The position numbers and the translations under genes are program-made. Shown here piece by piece: positions 35,426 through 46,860 of a stretch of DNA of 64,000 nucleotides. Source of the DNA: Mauremys mutica (lineage: Eukaryota; Chordata; Testudines; Geoemydidae); contig NC_059084.1 in the NCBI RefSeq assembly GCF_020497125.1, forward strand, positions 5,049,501-5,113,500. The letters run 5' to 3'. The notes under the pieces were generated by a model. It was not told where the DNA came from, did not search any database, and worked only from the letters and a program-made list of their open reading frames with translations. Within the stretch, counting starts at the first letter, position 1. The number at the start of each line of letters is the position of its first letter.

Positions 35426-36756
35426 GGGTCCAGTTTAAAATGCGTTTCTTTGCAAGGCAAGCAGCCAGAACACCAGGGAACTCGGTCAGAGTTGGCTGGC
35501 GTTCGAGGCTCTGCAGGGACGTCTCCTCTTGCACAGGCACTAGCACTTGTAGCACCCCCGTGCAGCCCTTCTGGGCTCTGATGCCCCTGTGGCAGTGGCA
35601 CAAGTGTAGCCGTGACCTGCCCCAGCCCCAAAACCCCTCAGCACAGCCCGGATAATTCTATCCATGCAGCAAACCCTCTCTGTGTGCTGCATGGCTGGTA
35701 AAACACTAGCACGCTCAGATACTGAAAGGGCATGTGGCGCATGTCTAATATGTGCCTTTCGTTAATCACCGCGTCTGTAACGTTCCTCAGCCGTTCTTGT
35801 AATGTCTGCATAATTGTTATGGAATTATGGACGACCTTTCAAACATGACTTTGTAAATACTTTCCCCCAGGCCTTTGCAGCAGGTTAAAAGCATCCAGTC
35901 AAGAAGGAATGCAAAGGGGCAGAGATAGGATCCGTATTTTACTGCACCCAGTGTAGAATCTAAGCAGTGGGAAATGGGTGCTGTGGGGCTGGGGATGTGG
36001 GATTTGGCCTAGAGGGAGGGGAGAAATCATGATGCTAAGCCCCTCGTCAGAGAGGTGGGAGCCTGCTGGGAGAAAAAACCCCTATCTTGGGTTGCAGGAG
36101 GACAAACCCACTGAATTTAGGGAGGGAAGAGGTTGGAAATCACTGCTGTGCATGCTTGTTCCAGTGCTATTAATACTCATTTTATAGCAGAGTGTGTTTT
36201 ATTGCCGGCTTCTGGAGCAGCAGTAAACATTTCCAGCAATACCGAGTTGTACTGCTTGCTCTCAAGAGCTCTCCACTGCACAGCGCAGCCCTGTGTTCCA
36301 GTTGGAGAGTGGACAGCTGCTATGCCTGGCTTTTCAGAAACGCAGCGGAAAAGAGCTCCAGCTGTCTCCTCCTGGCTTAGCGGAGTTTGGAGAGTCCTCC
36401 AAGCGTTTGGTTCTGTTCCACTTCTCCTTGTTAGGTTGGGGCAGCTGCAGAGAGGAGCAGCTTTCCAGCAAGGAAATAACAACCCTCTTGTTGAGGGGAA
36501 GAAGCTCGCGCCTCCCCTCCCACCTAAATGTAAAGTGATTTTTGAGTGCAGATTGTAGACGACCGCCTTCCCGCAGAGACGCGCTTCTCTTTCGCTGGCT
36601 CCCACCAAGGTGTTCGACTGTTTTCAACCTTGGGATTATGCCATTGTGCTTTCAGCTCCACGTTTATGCAGCCAGGTTACCCAGCGGAGTGGGACAGCTG
36701 TCTGACGCTCAGCCCGTCCCTTTGCAATGGCTCAGTTCAGCATTAGCTCTGGTTTC
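35426..36756. other. Apparently unique, moderately GC-rich stretch; no gene recognised
   Basis: No known repeat is seen. Between 36133 and 36627 both strands carry overlapping ORFs of 140-143 codons. None has a recognisable domain or clear splice structure. Confidence 0.4.
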
Positions 36757-36815
36757 TCTCATAGACTTTAAGGTCAGAAGGGACCATTATGATCATCTAG
36801 ACTGACTCTTCATGG
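36757..36815 (-). mobile_element. CR1 3' tail, minus strand
   Basis: CTCATAGACTTTAAGGTCAG, AAGGGACCATTATGATCATC and TAGACTGACTC read as the reversed terminal CR1 tail. Confidence 0.85.
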
Positions 36816-36894
36816 ACCCTCTTCACAAAATCTCACTGCAAAATGCCGTTGAAACCAGTATGTCTACTTAGTAGTAGCAGTAGTTAATACTATT

Positions 36895-37010
36895 AATAGT
36901 GTTTATTTCTATTGCCTTCCTGCCCAGGAGGCCCAGTCCTGGAGCAGGATCCCAGTGTGCTCGGCACTGTGTAAACACAGAACAAAAAGAAGGCCCCAAA
37001 CCCAAAGAGC
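36895..37010 (-). mobile_element. L2/L3-like 3' module, minus strand
   Basis: TCGGCACTGTGTAAACACAG, AACAAAAAGAAGGCCCCAAA and CCCAAAGAGC are antisense to the GTTCTGTGTTTGTACAG module. Confidence 0.75.
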
Positions 37011-37940
37011 ATCGGAGCTGTGATTGCAGCTTAGGCAGGCCACCCACATGAGCTTTAATGCAGCTAACACAGCCGTGAAGATGTGGCAGTACATATTCGG
37101 GCGGGCTCCAGACGGGCTTGTGAAGCTCATGCCAGCGTCCATGCTACTGCGTCTTCAGTCTCCTTTGCTCATCTCTAGTTGTAGATGGAAAACGTGAAGA
37201 TCACATGATTTTCATATGCCAAGAAATTATACTGAGACATTGTATGGTTACAGGTCAATGAACAGGGTCTGCCTCTAGTTTTGTGTGATTTCATTACAAA
37301 CATTTCACTTTATACATTGGTCAGAACCGACCCGGCTATAGTAGGGTTGAGAGGCCTCCGTCATTAAATCAAAGCTCAGCAGCGCCTCCCCCAGGGAACA
37401 GCCGGGAATCCATGAATTTCCACGGAATGTAAGTCAGGGCAAAGACTGGCTCTTTTGCACTGTATTCTCCACTGAAGAGCTGATGGGCAGAGTTCGAAAT
37501 GGAGCCCTTTCTCTGTGCTCAAACACTGCCTCCTTTGAAATTCAGTTCTCTCCTTGTAAGGATCTTGCAATGCACTTTCAAAACGGTGTTAAATCTCACG
37601 CAGCCCTTGCCTTGTGAAAGTTGCCCCAGCCTATCTCTCTCCATTACCCTGCTCCAGCCAAGTTCTCAGTGCATCTTTTGTGGCATCCCCACATATTGAA
37701 AGTTTCTAGGCTTGAAGGGTGATTTTTTTTGGGAGGGGGGGGGAAGGGAGGAAGGAAGGACTGGAAAATGGAGTCTCTAATGGAAATCATATGGAATCTG
37801 AAAGATGGTGTTCACTGCCATACATTTAGGCTGAGTCTTAGTTTTGTGGTCACTTCAATGTATTCCTGTCTTGCAGGGGGTAATTCACTTGAATTCCTGC
37901 AGAAAGATGCACCTATGGAGGCCAGTTAGCTGGGCTAACG
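37011..37940. other. No gene recognised
   Basis: A G-rich run (GGGAGGGGGGGGGAAGGGAG) lies at 37731-37750. No exon or repeat identified. Confidence 0.5.
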
Positions 37941-37944
37941 TGCT

Positions 37945-38125
37945 CCAAGTACTTGCCAAATGATCTGACCTACTCATTTATTTACTCCCATTTTACAGAT
38001 GGGGCAAGTGAGAAACACAATGGGTAAGTGGCTTACCCAGGGCTATGCCAGACTTAAGAAGAGAACCCAGGAGTCCTGAATTCCATTCCCCTGCTTTAAT
38101 TGCTACATAACACTGCCTTGGTGTG
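37945..38125 (-). mobile_element. MIR-type SINE, minus strand
   Basis: CATTTTACAGATGGGGCAAG, TAAGTGGCTTACCCAGGGCT and AACCCAGGAGTCCTGAATTC are the reversed MIR core and head side. Confidence 0.85.
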
Positions 38126-38660
38126 AAACTTGAATGAAAGCACACGTAACCATGTGAAATGTCGTGCTTTCCCTCTAGTAAATTCTGCCACTGTGGGCTT
38201 GTCTTTGGCAAATTTTTTTGCACTGCTATAATTTCATTAAATATCCAGGTAACCTAGCAACTGCAAGTGCAGATAACATAGCAATGTGGAATCCGAAAAA
38301 CATATACAATGGTACAGTGTTTTGGTAATGATCAGCTGGATGGCTTTTGTCTTTCAGCAAAGGCATAGAATGTATTTTGCTACATAAAGAAGGCTTTTCT
38401 TACAGTGGGTATTTGGGTTAATTGGTGCTTAATTGTAGCAAAGCTGACCCGGAAGAATCAGAATCTGGTCTCTGAAGATTCAGATATTGGCATATACCCG
38501 ACTACTCAGTGTTTAGTGAGGGCAAATGCTTATCACGATGCTGAAAACGTGACCCTGCTATGTGAAGGTTTCCTTCTCCTTTTAGGGAATTAAGTTGTTT
38601 TGGGGAGTTCCTGAGGGCTACAGTTTAAACGTTACCTCTAAAAATGAACTTGCTCCATCA
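38126..38660. other. No gene recognised
   Basis: No repeat or exon identified. Confidence 0.5.
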
Positions 38661-38664
38661 CACC

Positions 38665-38820
38665 TTTAGAACCAGATTCTGCCACCTTTGCACTGAGCGG
38701 TTTTAATCTGGGAGTAGTTCCTTTGAAATCAGATTGACGCTGAATTCCATGGGACTGCTCAAGTAGTAACACAGTACTCCCTGTGAGTAAGAGTGGCTGA
38801 ATCTGGCCCTTTGGTATTTA
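38665..38820. repeat. Foldback-type repeat
   Basis: AACCAGATTCTGCCACCTTT at the left and GAGTGGCTGAATCTGGCCCT at the right are roughly inverted around GGAGTAGTTCC and CCATGGGACTGC. It resembles the 19865 repeat. Confidence 0.6.
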
Positions 38821-38911
38821 CCCCTGAATTTTTGTGCTCAGAAGTCATTTAGGGGTGCAAATCTGGGTAAAGATCCTGCCTCTCACTTCCAAATTACAGC
38901 AGCACAAAGAC

Positions 38912-39065
38912 GGGGGAGGGATAGTTCAGTGATTTGAGCATTGGCCTCCTAAACCCAAGGTTGTGGGTTCAGTCCTTGGGGATTTAGTTGGGGATTGGTC
39001 CTGCTTTGAGCAGGGGGTTGGAGTAGATAACCTCCTGAGATCCCTAGTAATCCATGATTCTATGA
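38912..39065 (+). mobile_element. tRNA-derived SINE with intact A and B boxes
   Basis: An A box like TAGTTCAGTGA at 38922-38932 is spaced correctly from a B box GGTTCAGTCCT at 38966-38976, giving an internal RNA polymerase III promoter. The body continues GTCCTGCTTTGAGCAGGGGG and ends near CCATGATTCTATGA. The tail resembles a CR1 3' end, which would let CR1 machinery mobilise it. It resembles turtle tRNA-derived SINEs. Confidence 0.82.
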
Positions 39066-40670
39066 CAGCAATGGGTCTGACGTGGGAATGTTATATAGTT
39101 CACTTCCATGATGCCATTCAGTGTGGACCTTAGCAAAGACAAGACTGAGCTTCACATATAGTGGACATACTCATCTTTCTTCTAAAGATCTGACTGACCC
39201 TAGGGGTATCCCCATTTTAGGAATAAGGCATATCATTGGAATAGATAAGAACTCTATAACACAGCTGATCTTTTTAAGGGTGTCCGCTTTAATGGAGGTT
39301 CAAATACAGGGGTAGCTTTCTTGAAACAAATTATGTAACAGAGGAGTTTCACTTTTTAAAGAATCAGAATCAATGACCTTGTAATGCATATAGATTAGAA
39401 TGTCTGGAGGAAAACACAGACAATAGGAGAAAAGAACAGCATTCACATTGGAAATGACAGATGCTCATCATATAATATCAATATCTGATTAGTAGACAAA
39501 TATCAATGAACAAATTAAGGTCTATTCTCTAGAGATGTGTATGCCGGAAAAGTGTATAAAGTGTTGTTTTCACATGAAAAAGTAGAGTGAAGTAAAGGCT
39601 GCATGTTTCAGTGTGATTTGAATGGATTGGCTGTGTGCATTGCGGCTGGTTATCTGTCAGAAGTGCAAGGGAGATTTTATGGCAAAGAGAGGTAGGGTAC
39701 TGTAGCAAGAAGTTTGGACAGTAAGGTATATGAGTGAAGGATGGCTTATCTGCTGCTTTCTCTGATGTTAAGTGATGATGTCAGGGAGATTTATACTTGA
39801 ACAAACTTAACTTTACCCAGGATTTTGTTTGAGGAGTAGATTGGCCCGGACTGCATACTTTCGCCCTCCTCTTTTCACCTCAGGGGCTGGGCTTTAAACT
39901 GAAACCCTGGAGATGCAGAAATAACTCTAGCAGCAAAGAAATATAAAAATGTATTTGTATCCCTGTGATCCCCTTGCATGTCTTGCATTACAAGTAGAGA
40001 AGACCACCCAAGTAATTTACTGTGCAGTCTCTCAAGAGCAAGCTGACCCCTGTAAATTGCTGAAAGCACACATCTTTTGAAAGACAGCTCAACTTTCTCT
40101 AGGATTTACTTTGTTATCCTACCTCCACCTGCGATTCTGCCAGAAGTTAGTAAGACACTGAACGTTAATCTTCAATATACTCAACACAGCCACTTACTGC
40201 GCTGTATATAACAACACCCTGAGCATGTCCACAGGGACATCAGCTGGGAGGTGCATCAGCAGAGAATCCAGCGCCCCTTTGTGGGTGTCATTAATGGAAC
40301 AGAGCAATGATGCTGCAAGGGCTAATTTAGAAACACACACAGACACACACACACACAAACTATGTTAAAAGAACATTATTAGGGTTGCAAGGTCAAGCAC
40401 TCAAAAGTTAGGAAATGTCAGAATTAAGGTTGCTTATGGAAAAAATAGTATACGATCCTGGAATTAGAGACCGTATCATAATATAGATGCACAAGGGGGT
40501 TGAATTAAGGTTGCACAGCCAGGATTGGTTATTGCTGGGTCCTATAGAACCTCTCCATTCATAAATAAAAGATGGGGCAGGTTAAGAGAGAAATGCTGTA
40601 CTGTCATTGGCTGGTGAATACCAATGTGTTTCTCCTCTGTACTTTTAAACCCTAATAAATGCCTTTGAAT
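39066..40670. other. No gene recognised
   Basis: AT-rich, apparently unique. A CA-rich stretch lies at 40333-40359. Confidence 0.5.
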
Positions 40671-40674
40671 GTAT

Positions 40675-40775
40675 TCTTTTGGTTCTGTGTGTGTACAGTG
40701 CCTAGGACACAACAGAGTCCTTGTCTGTAATGCTACTGCAGAACAAATAAATAATAATAATAATAATTAATAAAT
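40675..40775 (+). mobile_element. L2/L3-like 3' module with (ATA)n tail
   Basis: GGTTCTGTGTGTGTACAGTG, CCTAGGACACAACAGAGTCC and then AATAATAATAATAATTAATA. Confidence 0.8.
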
Positions 40776-40785
40776 ACCCTTTTAC

Positions 40786-40972
40786 ACAGTGGCCTAGTGG
40801 ATAGAGCGCTGCACTGGGACTCTGGAGATCTACTCAGCCACTGGCCTACTGGGTGACCCTGGGCAAGTCTCCATGCCTCAGTTTCCCCATATGCAAAGTG
40901 GGGATAATGATACTAGCCTCCTCTGTGAAGTGCTTTGTGATCCACTGCTGATAAGAGCTAGGTGTTATTATG
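40786..40972 (+). mobile_element. MIR-type CORE-SINE, nearly complete
   Basis: A tRNA-like head with A box (GGCCTAGTGGATAGAGCGC) leads to CTGGGTGACCCTGGGCAAGT, GCCTCAGTTTCCCCATATGC and GTGAAGTGCTTTGTGATCC. It is the best preserved MIR in the window. The B box region is damaged by deletion. Confidence 0.92.
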
Positions 40973-43498
40973 TAGCAGCCCAGTCAGGGCACAGAGGAAA
41001 GCCTCCCTTGAGACACTAGCTACAACAGGCATTCTTTAAAGTGACCATTCATTATTTAGGCCTGGCTGAAGCCTAGACTCCATGAGAACTTTCTACTCCA
41101 CTGCAATAAAGATGCTGAGATTTTGCATGATGGCACCTTCATTTAATTCAATGAGGAAAATAGCAGAGCATGCTTTACTACTGTGACTTGAGTGACGAAA
41201 ACATGCATAGGTATATACATCTTTCAAACCCATTCTTCAGCATCCTTTTTTCACACCCTAATTGGTGGGAAGAGGCCTGGAGAACACCACTGTCTGGCTT
41301 TGTAAGCTGAGCAAAAGGAACAGCGCCAAAAGCACCAACCATCTGTCGGAGAAACCTTCCTTTTTTCTCACTGTTCCTTGCATTATTCTAGCCTTGCAGA
41401 AGGTTCACTGGAGATAAGCTGGGACTGAAGAGCTGGCTAGACAGTAAGAACAAAGCCATATGATACTTGTCACCATGTAGGATTTTTTTTTAAATTAATA
41501 TTCTGGCATTTTGCGCTCTCTCGTTTGCATGTTTTCTGTGAGAAGGGCCTAAGGGGAAAGGAGATGAACTCCATGTTTTCTGCACCAGCATCACCTGCTG
41601 GGCTTAATGGGACTGGCAAACTGGGTAGTGATTTCAGGATGTGTTATGCAGGAGACGGGTAGAAATTATATACAATCCATGTCTCAGAATGTGGGATTTT
41701 TAAAGGGCTGCCTATATACTATTTGGTAATGGCTCATCTTCCTGTAGGCCTGATTGACATAATTGGAAAAATGAAGGCCAGGGAAGGCAGGCATAATGGC
41801 AGGATTTACTTAATCATTTAAAAATAGCAAATGTACTCCAAGCATTGTGATGAAGATGAGATAAAACCTTCCCTAGGCGAATCTTTAAGCCTCATTGTCT
41901 GTGTCATGTCTGGTGCAGGCTTTCACACCAGGCAATTCTGGAGTGTGAGGTATGTAGAAGTAACTTCAAGCACTTTGTGAAATCCAGTCTACCTATTCCT
42001 CACAATCAAAGGCTGAAGATGAATGAAAATTAGTTGAGAGCTCATTCTCCATGTAATATTACAGAGGAGGAATCTCAGGAAGAGATAAAATGCAGCTTTT
42101 GGTGTTCCATTTGTGTAATACAAAATGAGAGGTGGGTTTATACCAGAATCTTAAACACAACGCCCTTTAAGATTTAGGGCTGGGGGAGGTACTGAGTCAA
42201 ACTTTCAGAACTATGACTGTCCCTAAGGCTTTGGTTCCAAGTTAGGTAACTAAAGGGGCTACCTCCCTCCTCCCGTTCTCATGGAGTCAAATTCTCATAC
42301 GAATAGTTGAGCTCATGAGATTTTGGCCCGACCTGTCAGAAAACGTACACAGACAGATGATCTGAAGAGACTTCCACAGTTCGGCTAGTTTTTTATTACA
42401 TCATCTGCCATAAAATTTTGGAGCTGTTGAATCTGAATCTTAGCACTGATTCAGCAACAAACCAGAACCCTGGCCTACACCTTCCTCCATGGGATACCAA
42501 AAGCCGGACCGGCCACAGTGACAGAACTTCCCCCCGTGAAGAAACTTTGCAAAGATACAGACTGAATTTGTAGTATCACGAACACATGTATGAATTAGCC
42601 ACCTCTTCTGAAAACTTCCCAGCTAAGCTCATCTTTCATATGCTGTATTGTCGCTTTCTGCTCTGGCCCAAGTCTCCTGTCTGACGTAAATATCTCCCAG
42701 CCTCATTTTGTGCTGTTTCTAATTCTGCATAGGTAACTCTACAGTGTATTGGAATTTGAATAGGTATCTATCTATCTATCTATCCTGAGACATATGGTCA
42801 AGTGTAAATTTTTACCCCAAAGGATGAAGGAATAGAATCGATTGGCTAGACTAGATTAGATTGGGGAAGGCAGTGACACCTTCACACTGGGCACCCTTGG
42901 AGAAATGCCAAGGATCAGCTGCATGAAGATAGCTCCAGATGGTCCCATAGGTTCTGAGACATACACTGGCAGGACAGTCGGAGAACGTTGAACTGGCTAC
43001 TTCCTGGTTTGTACCTGGTCTATGAATTAGTAGAAGTATTTTTTTGGTAATGGTTGCAGGCTTCAGTCAGGGATCAGGACCCTACTGTGCCTAGGTTCTT
43101 TACGCATATAATAAGAAAGAGCTTCCAAAGTAAAGGGCATTTATCTCTTGCAGCATTTAATTTTCTATGGACATATATGAGATAATCTTGTTACTGAGTA
43201 ATTGGAAGATACATTTTCACTCCAAAAGGTGAAGTGGTTGGGAGAGGCTGTGCAATGGATGGGGAATGAATTAGACTGGCAGAAAGAAGAGAGAGTTTTC
43301 TCTTGTATTTATAGTACATTCTAAGCTGTGAATTTTCTGGATAATTTTTATATCTCACCCTGGATTTCTTTCTTCTTTGTTTTTCCCAATTAATTTCTGT
43401 TGCTGCCAGCAGGAGATGAACTGAAAAGGGTTTTCTATCCCGCTCGTATAAGAAGACTTTTCATCTCCAATGTGGTCTGCAAAATCAGCTTGCGAAGT
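40973..43498. other. No gene recognised
   Basis: AT-rich and largely free of recognisable repeats, except the (TATC)n run at 42765-42784. No exon identified. Confidence 0.5.
42765..42784. repeat. (TATC)5 microsatellite
   Basis: Five TATC units. Confidence 0.9.
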
Positions 43499-43668
43499 CA
43501 CATAACACCATGATTATCCCTGTTTTACTTGTGGAGAAACTGAGGCAGAGAGGTTAACGACCTGTCTAAAGCCACAGGCCAGAGTCCATACTACAATCAG
43601 GATTAGAACACCAGAGATCCTGGCTCTCAGGGTAGTGCTCCGTCCACTAGACCATGTAGCTTTTGCTC
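43499..43668 (-). mobile_element. MIR-type SINE, minus strand, with tRNA head
   Basis: The right end, GCTCCGTCCACTAGACCATG, is the reversed tRNA-like A-box region. Inward are GAACACCAGAGATCCTGGCT and GAGAAACTGAGGCAGAGAGG, antisense to the MIR core. Confidence 0.9.
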
Positions 43669-44951
43669 ATTGAGTGGCTAAGGAACAATTTTTGAAGCTA
43701 CCCCCCACAGTAGAAATCAGCTGAGTTTTCATAGTCAAAGTGGAATCCTTTGTGCAGCCTAAGGAACAATGCACCATATTTAAATAGAAATATTACTATT
43801 GTCTTTTTTTTTAAGCATCAGATTAATGTTTTGCCATGTACCTGTCATCTTAATTATCTGCTCACATCTCAGCCGTTGTCTTAATGTCTTTCTATGCAGT
43901 GCCTGACGGGGATACCAACTTGCTGCTGCTGGAGAGAATAACAAGGAGGTGAAGGGAACATGTCGTGCCAACAGCAGAGGAATGGGCCAGCTCCCCTACA
44001 CACCAGCTAGGCAGATTGATGGAGAAGCAGCTAAGAAAATGAATGAAAACTACTCTGCTGAGGGGAAAAGAAAGAATGAGAGTGTTGAGCAGCCAATGGT
44101 TTTGTCTTTATGTAGGTTTGATTCGATTTCCTGCACACACACATTTTAAACCAGTGGCCTATGGGAGTGAAAAGGAATTGGCCATTTTCCCCACTTTTAA
44201 TTTGTGGAACAATATGAAAAGTGTGCAATGACCTTTGAAAGCCAATGAAATGTGCCAGGTTTTCATTTCACAAATGTCTGCCAGTCTCATGTAGTCAGGA
44301 GTGTTTAGACTGCTCAGCAGCATGGCACCTGGGCATCTTGGTGGTAGCAGAAGGCGAGTGTTGGAAAAGTTGGCTGATGTTCGTGAATCTTCTGAGTGAA
44401 GGTGGGAGAGTTTCCAGAGGAAATTTGGCCCACTTTTCATGGACAGAACACACCATATACAATTTCTTGTAAGTATTTGATGCAAAACTAGATGAAATTC
44501 AGCCAGTCAGACTGTCTGTGTAGACCTACCCAGGGTCTCACTTTGAGGGTTTGGGGTCATTCAAACTTCATGGGCCAGCTTTTCAGCTGCATCCTGTATG
44601 GACTGGGTTCCACTGGAGAGTAGGTGCTCCTCCCAATCCTGGGGCCAATCTATGCTGACCTCATCCCTGGCATACTTTAGAGCAACCTCAGGACTGCTTT
44701 AACCTACACTAGCTATGGCCCCAAGAGGACCTCTGGACCCCAGCAGTGCTCAGATTATGCCTCCTTTTCCCAAGCCCATGCCCATTATCCTGGTGGTTGG
44801 AATGGGGAGTGGCATAGAGATGGACAAGATGACCACTGATGATCCAAGGGGGTGGGGGGGAGGGGAAGCTATAAGAAATGATGGGAATGAGTAATCTTGT
44901 ACCCTCCTTGGCCTACTAACCAGGTGATGGAGGTCGACCTGTCACACCAGC
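43669..44951. other. No gene recognised
   Basis: Overlapping ORFs of 62-108 codons on both strands at 43949-44485 have no recognisable domain. A G-rich run lies at 44849-44863. Confidence 0.45.
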
Positions 44952-45716
44952 TTGGGACCAGGTTCTGTCACTCTAGATAAAGAGGATCTGGGTACTACGA
45001 AGCTGTCCCCTTCCACCTTCTCATTCTCCTCTCACTTGTGCTGGCTGGACACAAGGGTTACTCTTGATTCACACAGATTAGCTCAGAATCAGGCCCTGGA
45101 AGTGAATATGTTTCCCCTCTCACCCAGTGTGCAAAGTTTGCAGGGCCTTTTTGGATCTCTACAGGAAAAGCCTGGTATAAATGTTAGCCTGTATTTTTTT
45201 AATAGCCAGCAGCTTGGGCCTGCGATATCCTCAGAGGGGCTACAGCTGACACAGACTCAGAGAAGGGGATTGATGACTAAGCAGAAGATACTAATAAAAA
45301 ACGATCTCCATGGGCAATTTGTGTTCCTACAACGCCGGCTCATAAACTGGAAATTAACAGGGAGACAGAGCTGGTGCTGGAATAAGACTCATATTGCAGA
45401 GAGAGGATTAGGTGCCACCAGTAGCTGTGATGGGAGAGAGAAGGAGATGCATTGCTCACTAGTTGCCATCTCAGCTCCTGTCCTTTGCCTGTCACTCCTG
45501 TTGCTCCCACTAGAGCAGGAACCAATATATTTGCACTTGCTCATTCAGACTGGGGGAGATGATAATCAAAACTGGGGGTGTCAGAAGGAAAAGCCACTGC
45601 CAGAAACTCCCTCTCTTTACTATGCAGGTTGCTCCAGCTCAAGTGACTCTGCTGAACCCCCCTCTGGCAGTGTCCCATGGGAAGAGCAGTGTGGGACAAG
45701 GCTGATGCTGTTATAA
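44952..45716 (+). other. Longest uninterrupted ORF (254 codons), unrecognised; coding status uncertain
   Basis: I do not recognise this protein. It is Ser- and Leu-rich, with one hydrophobic stretch (SAPVLCLSLLLLPLE) around residues 174-188 and an acidic Ser-rich tail containing SSSSDSAEPPSGS. There is no signal peptide at the start and no known domain. About 250 codons without a stop is longer than expected by chance in DNA of this composition. However, overlapping minus-strand ORFs suggest that a stop-poor base composition, or an old transposon, is the likelier reason. Confidence 0.2.
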
Positions 45717-46026
45717 GAGCAGGATGAGCTTTCGACTCCGCCACCATGGATGCATCTTTGCCCTGCTCCTCTTCCTGTTGCTGTGACTGAAGGATCAACC
45801 TCTGCCCCTTCTGCTGCGGCAGAGATTGCATCACCTGCTGCATACACCACTGCAGTTTCTGTCTTTGTTCTTCCCCCTGCTGGTGGTGTGATCTGAGGAT
45901 CTGACTTTGTCTCTCTGCTACCGTATGATTGCAAGGATCTGTCCCCCACCCCTCCTGCTGCTGCCGTGTGATTGCAGCACCCCTGCCTGTCCCTCTGTTA
46001 ATCTGCCGAGTGACATCTCTGTGCAC
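45541..46026 (-). other. Gln/Glu-rich ORF (161 codons), unrecognised; possible remnant of a mobile-element protein
   Basis: The translation is rich in Gln, Glu and Arg in its first two thirds (TRQQQEGWG, RSHHQQGEEQRQK, ILQSQQQEEEQGK), a composition suggesting a coiled coil. Such Q-rich helices occur in gag-like and transposase-associated proteins, but CTG/CAG-type simple sequence can produce them too. It overlaps the plus-strand ORF at 44952-45716. No catalytic motif is visible. Confidence 0.2.
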
Positions 46027-46320
46027 GTATCTAACAATAAAGATTCATCCCCTTGCTGCATGGTCTCTCTCAAATAAACCCCCAATGACTCAGAAACTGA
46101 CTGGGAACCTTTCCAAGCCTCTTCGTTGTTCTGCAGGGCCACCCGTTCACTGCCATTAAAGGGCTAATGTGCTAGGAAGCCTGCTCCTCACTGCGTCTCA
46201 GCTCATTCATTTCATACCCATTGGGTTACAGCCTCTTCTCACTTGCAGCTGCTGTTTTTGTCTATCCCCATCAAGCAACAGGCAGTGTCTCCAGGATTAT
46301 CTCTGGGCCAGGAAGGTGAC
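46027..46320. other. No gene recognised
   Basis: A 74-codon minus ORF (45918-46142) continues open sequence in a different frame from the Q-rich ORF. No domain. Confidence 0.4.
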
Positions 46321-46324
46321 ATGG

Positions 46325-46548
46325 GCTAAGAGCCAGATTTTCAAAGGTGTTTGGGGCCAGGTCCGCAAAGGTCTTTGGGCACCTAACTTCCACTGATTGA
46401 AATGCCTAAAGACCTTTGTGGATCTGGGCATAAGTGCCTAAAGATGCAGCTGAGCCCTGGTGGAATTTTCAAAAATGCCTAGGTACCTAACTCCCTTTGG
46501 TTTCACTAGGAGAGAGGTGCCTGTCTGCAGCGTTAGGTGCCTAAATAC
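46325..46548. repeat. Foldback interspersed repeat with complementary arms
   Basis: The words GCAAAGGTCTTTGGGCA (46368-46384) and TGCCTAAAGACCTTTGTGG (46402-46420) are inverted partners around TTCCACTGATTGAA. Further GTGCCTAAAGATGC, GGTACCTAACTCCC and TTAGGTGCCTAAATACC words follow. This is a common reptile foldback type. Confidence 0.75.
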
Positions 46549-46835
46549 CCAAAACAACAACAACAACAAAAGGCTCTAATTGGCTTAAAGTGAAATAATT
46601 AGGTTCTATGGTTGAGCGGCTGGAGCAGTGACTTTCATGCCCTGCTTCATTTTCCTGGGCAGCTGTTTTGACCTGTTGTTTGTTTACAGCTGATCCCAGC
46701 CCTTGGGCCAAATTCCACTCCTCCTGGCTAAATAAATCCCACGGAAGTCAGTGGAGTGACAATGGAGTCCCTGAGAGTGGGCCGGGCCCCCATCCCTCTC
46801 ACTATCCACTGCAGCAAGATCTGGGGTGCAAAGGA
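46549..46835. other. Mostly unassigned, with a foldback fragment
   Basis: A short (AAC)n run lies at 46553-46570. GGGCCAAATTCCACTCCTCC, then GAAGTCAGTGGAGTGAC, at 46705-46762 resembles half of a foldback repeat. Confidence 0.45.
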
Positions 46836-46860
46836 TTTTATTTATTTATTTATTTATTTT
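46836..46860. repeat. (TTTA)n microsatellite
   Basis: About six TTTA units. Confidence 0.93.

Noticed and set aside
34694..35655. Cluster of overlapping ORFs suggesting a GC-rich gene
   Set aside because: The stretch matches the style of a GC-rich LTR-like repeat, and no frame shows a domain or splice structure.
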